NCBI GenBank assembly: GCA_905234995.1
Contig: CAJOJV010000030.1
Coordinates: 22,293-79,345 of the forward strand
Reading direction: 5' to 3'
DNA from: an uncultured Eubacterium sp.
Lineage (GTDB): Bacteria > Bacillota > Clostridia > Oscillospirales > Acutalibacteraceae
DNA: 57,053 bases
In this document: piece by piece, positions 54,011 to 57,053 of the stretch
How positions within the stretch are numbered: position 1 is the stretch's first letter
Layout: the number at the start of each line of letters is the position of its first letter
The notes under the pieces: generated by a model
The model's input: only the letters and a program-made list of their open reading frames with translations
The model's database searches: none
Told to the model about the DNA's origin: nothing
Program-made: the position numbers and the translations under genes

Positions 54011-56311
54011 ATGAAACAGCAATTATGCAACAGATGCGGCGAACGCCCCGCAGTTCTATTTATTCAGAAAATGGAAAACGATAAGGTCGTTCCGGAGGGG
54101 CTTTGCATTAAATGCGCAAGGGAGCTTAATATAGGCTCCATTAATCAGATGATTGAGCAGCTCGGAATATCCGACGAGGAGCTTGAGCAGGCTTCTCAGC
54201 AGATGAATATGTTTATGGAAAATATGGATGATTTCGATTTCGGTCCTCTCGGCGAAATGTTTAATCCCGAGAATATGGACGGCGCTCAGACTATGCCGTT
54301 TGCAAATCTTTTCGGCGGCGACGGCAGCTCAAATAAAACGGCTGACGGTAAAAATAAAAAATCAGGCAAGAAGGGCAGAAGAAATCAGCAGGAGGATACG
54401 AGAAAATTCCTCAATAATTACTGCAATAACTTAACTGCAAAAGCAAAGAAGGGCGAGCTTGACGCTATTATCGGCAGAGAGCAGGAGCTCAACAGAACCA
54501 TTCAGATTTTGTGCCGCAGAACGAAGAATAACCCCTGCCTTATCGGTGAACCCGGCGTCGGCAAAACCGCAATCGCAGAGGGTCTCGCAATCAGAATTGC
54601 CAAGGGCGAGGTGCCCGCAAGGCTGCTTGATAAGGAAATCTATCTGCTTGATTTAACCGCTCTCGTTGCGGGCACGCAGTTCAGAGGTCAGTTTGAGGGC
54701 AGAATTAAAGGTCTTGTAGATGAGGTTAAGAGCGAGGGCAATATCATTCTTTTCATTGACGAGGTGCATAATCTCGTCGGAACGGGTGACAGCGAGGGCA
54801 CGATGAATGCCGCTAATATTCTTAAGCCTGCGCTTTCAAGGGGCGAAATTCAGGTAATCGGCGCAACCACCTTTAATGAATACAGAAAATATATTGAAAA
54901 GGACGCTGCGCTTGAACGCCGCTTCCAGCCGATTAAGATTAACGAGCCGTCCCTTGACGAGGCATATAAAATGCTTCTCGGCATCAGGGATTATTATCAG
55001 AATTATCACCGCGTGCAGATTTCGGACAGCCTCGTGTATAAGGCTGTAACGATGTCCGAGCGCTTCGTTACGGACAGATATCTGCCGGATAAAGCAATTG
55101 ATTTGCTTGATGAGGCTTGCACCTGCGCGAATCTGCGTAATCCCGCAATTTCGGAATATCAGATTAAGCTTGCCGAAAAGGAGGATTTGCTTCAGCGCAT
55201 TGAAGCTGCTTCCGAACCCGTTGAGGGCGAGGAAATTGATTACGAGCTGATTTCAACCCTTAAGGCAGAGGAGCTCAAAATTGATGAAGAGCTTCCCGCG
55301 CTTGAGGAAAAGGCAAAGGATAATCAGGTTATTGAGGCGGACCTTGCAAAGGTCGTTTCTATGTGGACGGGTATTCCCGCTTCCAAGATTGAGGCAGGGG
55401 ATATCAAAAAGCTGGCAACTCTTGAGGAGGAGCTTAAAAAGCATATCATCGGTCAGGATACCGCAATTGAAAAGGTTGCAAACGCAGTTCGCAGGGGCAG
55501 AATTCAGATAAGCCCGATTAAAAGACCGCAGTCCTTTATCTTCGTCGGTCCCACGGGCGTCGGCAAAACGGAGCTTGTAAAGCAGCTTGCGCAGTATCTC
55601 TTTGATTCGCCTGATAGCCTTATTCGCCTTGATATGAGCGAGTTTATGGAAAAATTTAGCGTGTCAAGAATTATCGGCTCGCCTCCGGGTTACGTAGGAT
55701 ACGACGATGCGGGTCAGCTCACGGAAAAGGTTCGCAGAAAGCCTTACAGCGTAATCCTTTTTGACGAGATTGAAAAGGCGCATAAGGACGTTCTTAATAT
55801 CCTGCTTCAGATTTTAGACGAGGGCAGGATTACGGACGCGCAGGGAAGAACGATTAATTTTGAAAACACGATTATCGTTATGACCTCAAATGCAGGCTCA
55901 ACTGACACAGCCTCTCTTGGCTTCGGTAAATCGGAAAGCGAGATTAATCAGGACGTAACTATGAAAGCGCTTGAGCGTTTTCTCCGCCCCGAATTCCTCG
56001 GCAGAGTGGATGAGGTTATCACGTTTAATAATCTCACTGAAGCAGACTTTGAGCAGATTGCGGGCATTATGCTTTCAGAGCTTAAGGAGAGCCTTAAGGA
56101 TAAGGCAATCGAGCTCGTGTATGACGACGAGGTTGCAAGGTTCATTGCAAAAGAGGCGTTCGGCTCAAAGAAAAACGCGCGTGCGCTTCGCGATTGCGTA
56201 AGGCGCGACGTTGAGGATTTGCTTGCCTCTCAGATTGTATTTAACGCTGACGTTGAAATAAATCGCTTCACACTCACGGCAGGGGATAAAATCGGCGTTA
56301 AGATTAACTAA
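54011..56311 (+). CDS. ClpC-type AAA+ ATPase with N-terminal zinc finger
   Basis: 766 residues. An N-terminal four-Cys zinc finger (Cys6, Cys9, Cys32, Cys35; McsA/UvrB-like) and an acidic Met-rich linker replace the usual Clp N-domain. Two AAA+ modules follow: D1 with GEPGVGKTA and [13 protein letters not shown], and D2 with [21 protein letters not shown] and [12 protein letters not shown]. Between them is only a short middle domain. [12 protein letters not shown] links them. It unfolds proteins for a partner such as ClpP or acts alone as a disaggregase; I do not see an obvious IGF-type ClpP loop. This fused form is common in Clostridia. Confidence 0.88.
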   Translation: MKQQLCNRCGERPAVLFIQKMENDKVVPEGLCIKCARELNIGSINQMIEQLGISDEELEQASQQMNMFMENMDDFDFGPLGEMFNPENMDGAQTMPFANLFGGDGSSNKTADGKNKKSGKKGRRNQQEDTRKFLNNYCNNLTAKAKKGELDAIIGREQELNRTIQILCRRTKNNPCLIGEPGVGKTAIAEGLAIRIAKGEVPARLLDKEIYLLDLTALVAGTQFRGQFEGRIKGLVDEVKSEGNIILFIDEVHNLVGTGDSEGTMNAANILKPALSRGEIQVIGATTFNEYRKYIEKDAALERRFQPIKINEPSLDEAYKMLLGIRDYYQNYHRVQISDSLVYKAVTMSERFVTDRYLPDKAIDLLDEACTCANLRNPAISEYQIKLAEKEDLLQRIEAASEPVEGEEIDYELISTLKAEELKIDEELPALEEKAKDNQVIEADLAKVVSMWTGIPASKIEAGDIKKLATLEEELKKHIIGQDTAIEKVANAVRRGRIQISPIKRPQSFIFVGPTGVGKTELVKQLAQYLFDSPDSLIRLDMSEFMEKFSVSRIIGSPPGYVGYDDAGQLTEKVRRKPYSVILFDEIEKAHKDVLNILLQILDEGRITDAQGRTINFENTIIVMTSNAGSTDTASLGFGKSESEINQDVTMKALERFLRPEFLGRVDEVITFNNLTEADFEQIAGIMLSELKESLKDKAIELVYDDEVARFIAKEAFGSKKNARALRDCVRRDVEDLLASQIVFNADVEINRFTLTAGDKIGVKIN

Positions 56312-56325
56312 ATTGAAAAAAAGAC

Positions 56326-56354
56326 TTGACAGTCAAACGGTCTTTTATTATAAT
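56326..56354 (+). promoter_or_regulatory. Consensus promoter of the tRNA cluster, overlapped by an inverted repeat
   Basis: TTGACA at 56326-56331 and TATAAT at 56349-56354 are separated by exactly 17 bp. An inverted repeat (ACGGTCTTT at 56337-56345 and AAAGACCGT at 56355-56363) is centred on the -10 region. It could double as the Clp gene's terminator or regulate the promoter. Confidence 0.88.
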
Positions 56355-56368
56355 AAAGACCGTCCTTT

Positions 56369-56442
56369 GCGGGTGTAGTTCAATGGTAGAATGTCAGCCT
56401 TCCAAGCTGAACACGAGGGTTCGATTCCCTTCACCCGCTCCA
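56369..56442 (+). tRNA. tRNA-Gly (TCC)
   Basis: Acceptor GCGGGTG/CACCCGC, anticodon loop CTTCCAA with anticodon TCC, T-arm GGGTTCGATTCCC and an encoded CCA. 74 nt. First of five tRNAs in one apparent transcript. Confidence 0.97.
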
Positions 56443-56472
56443 TAGGCAGTATCACTTTTAACTGCCTGATAC

Positions 56473-56549
<77 letters not shown>

Positions 56550-56594
56550 TTCAAAGCGCCCTGGGTTGGCAATAGCCTCTCAGAGCGCACATAT

Positions 56595-56672
56595 GGTGGG
56601 ATTAGTTCAGTTGGTTAGAGCGCCAGTTTGTGGCACTGGAGGTCATCGGTTCGAATCCGATATCCCACCCCA
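56595..56672 (+). tRNA. tRNA-His (GTG)
   Basis: Acceptor GTGGGAT/ATCCCAC with an extra G-1 (56595) facing discriminator C73, the identity mark of tRNA-His. Anticodon GTG, T-loop GTTCGAATC, encoded CCA. Confidence 0.96.
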
Positions 56673-56730
56673 CTCAGGTCTCCGGCTTGCTTTTGCAAGT
56701 CGGGACTTGCTAAAAATATAACCCTTATAT

Positions 56731-56805
56731 TGGGGTGTCGCCAAGTGGTAAGGCAAGGGACTTTGACTCCCTCATTCGTAGGTTCAAATCCTGCCACCCC
56801 AGCCA
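56731..56805 (+). tRNA. tRNA-Gln (TTG)
   Basis: Acceptor TGGGGTG/CACCCCA, anticodon TTG in CTTTGAC, T-loop GTTCAAATC, discriminator G and encoded CCA. Confidence 0.96.
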
Positions 56806-56829
56806 GGCGCCCTGATTGGGGCGCATTAC

Positions 56830-56905
56830 GGTTCATTAGCTCAGACGGCAGAGCACTTGACTTTTAATCAAGGTGTCCGGGGTTCGATTCCCCGATGAGC
56901 CACCA
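56830..56905 (+). tRNA. tRNA-Lys (TTT)
   Basis: Acceptor GGTTCAT/ATGAGCC (one G-U pair), anticodon TTT in CTTTTAA, T-arm GGGGTTCGATTCCCC and encoded CCA. Confidence 0.97.
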
Positions 56906-56943
56906 AAGTAACGAGTGTTCTTTTGAACACTCGTTACTTTGCT
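56905..56943 (+). terminator. Terminator of the tRNA cluster
   Basis: AAAGTAACGAGTGTTC-TTTT-GAACACTCGTTACTTT is a perfect 16-bp stem starting at the last base of tRNA-Lys, followed by a weak T/A tail. Confidence 0.9.
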
Positions 56944-56950
56944 ATTAAAC

Positions 56951-57053
56951 AGGGGAATCGAACCCGAGAGGGTTTGAGCGTTAAGAAAACAGTTCAGTGA
57001 ACTGTTTTTAGCGAGAAGCGGTGAGCCCGGTACCGAACGCGAAGCGTTGGGTG
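56951..57053. other. Repeat-like tail with inverted T-arm copy and hairpin
   Basis: Positions 56951-56965 are the reverse complement of the tRNA-Lys T-arm core (GGGTTCGATTCCCC). A hairpin AAAACAGTTCA-G-TGAACTGTTTT follows at 56986-57008. No gene is visible up to the end of the window. It could be the edge of a sequence targeted to the tRNA. Confidence 0.5.

Overview
The window looks like the chromosome of a low-to-mid GC, Gram-positive, gut-type anaerobe of the Clostridia, most likely Oscillospiraceae/Ruminococcaceae-like. The evidence is remnants of a sporulation sigma factor (sigK) with a skin-type serine recombinase, AGGAGG-type ribosome binding sites, a class III fructose-bisphosphatase, an EcfA1-EcfA2-EcfT module, a ClpC-type ATPase with a clostridial zinc finger, and several BspA/InlB-repeat surface proteins. 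The species cannot be named from the sequence.

Layout. (1) 1-855: hairpins, a C-terminal half of sigK (minus strand) and a broken large serine recombinase, together the end of a decayed skin-like element. (2) 1.2-7.0 kb: a LytS-type histidine kinase with a SARP-type response regulator, then an L,D-transpeptidase, a flavodoxin-fold oxidoreductase, a DUF3592 protein, an AIM24-type protein and a frameshifted exported protein. (3) 7.3-31.8 kb: a surface-protein island. It encodes a beta-helix protein, two paralogous membrane-anchored proteins of an unrecognised family, a 7-TM protein, a PrsW-like membrane protease, a second kinase/regulator pair, a lipoprotein, a 3,397-residue repeat protein and a 42-residue acidic peptide. 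(4) 31.8-40.6 kb: fbp, then a scrappy stretch with a nucleoside phosphorylase carrying a stop codon, fused gene fragments, a VanX-like dipeptidase, TnpV and a second, frameshifted sigK. (5) 40.6-56.3 kb: intact housekeeping genes (YitT, tcdA, ttcA, ruvCAB, glmM, a methyltransferase, ecfA1-ecfA2-ecfT, truA, DUF5711, cvpA, pgsA, Clp ATPase). (6) 56.3-57.05 kb: five tRNA genes behind a consensus promoter.

How it may work together. Two 11-bp-period direct-repeat motifs sit just upstream of -10 boxes. Motif 1 (TTGTTGGACA twice) precedes the first kinase gene, the L,D-transpeptidase operon and the beta-helix operon. Motif 2 (TGTNAC twice) precedes the beta-helix operon and the second large surface-protein operon. 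This is what SARP/OmpR-type regulators usually bind. My working model, an inference, is that the two kinase/regulator pairs jointly control one cell-surface remodelling system: giant surface proteins, L,D-cross-linking, an intramembrane protease and a small peptide.

The region between the two 343-bp sigK repeats (about 39.8 kb) carries nearly all the frameshifts and stops I see, while the housekeeping block has none. It may be a stranded, decaying skin-like island, or the indels may partly be sequencing error.
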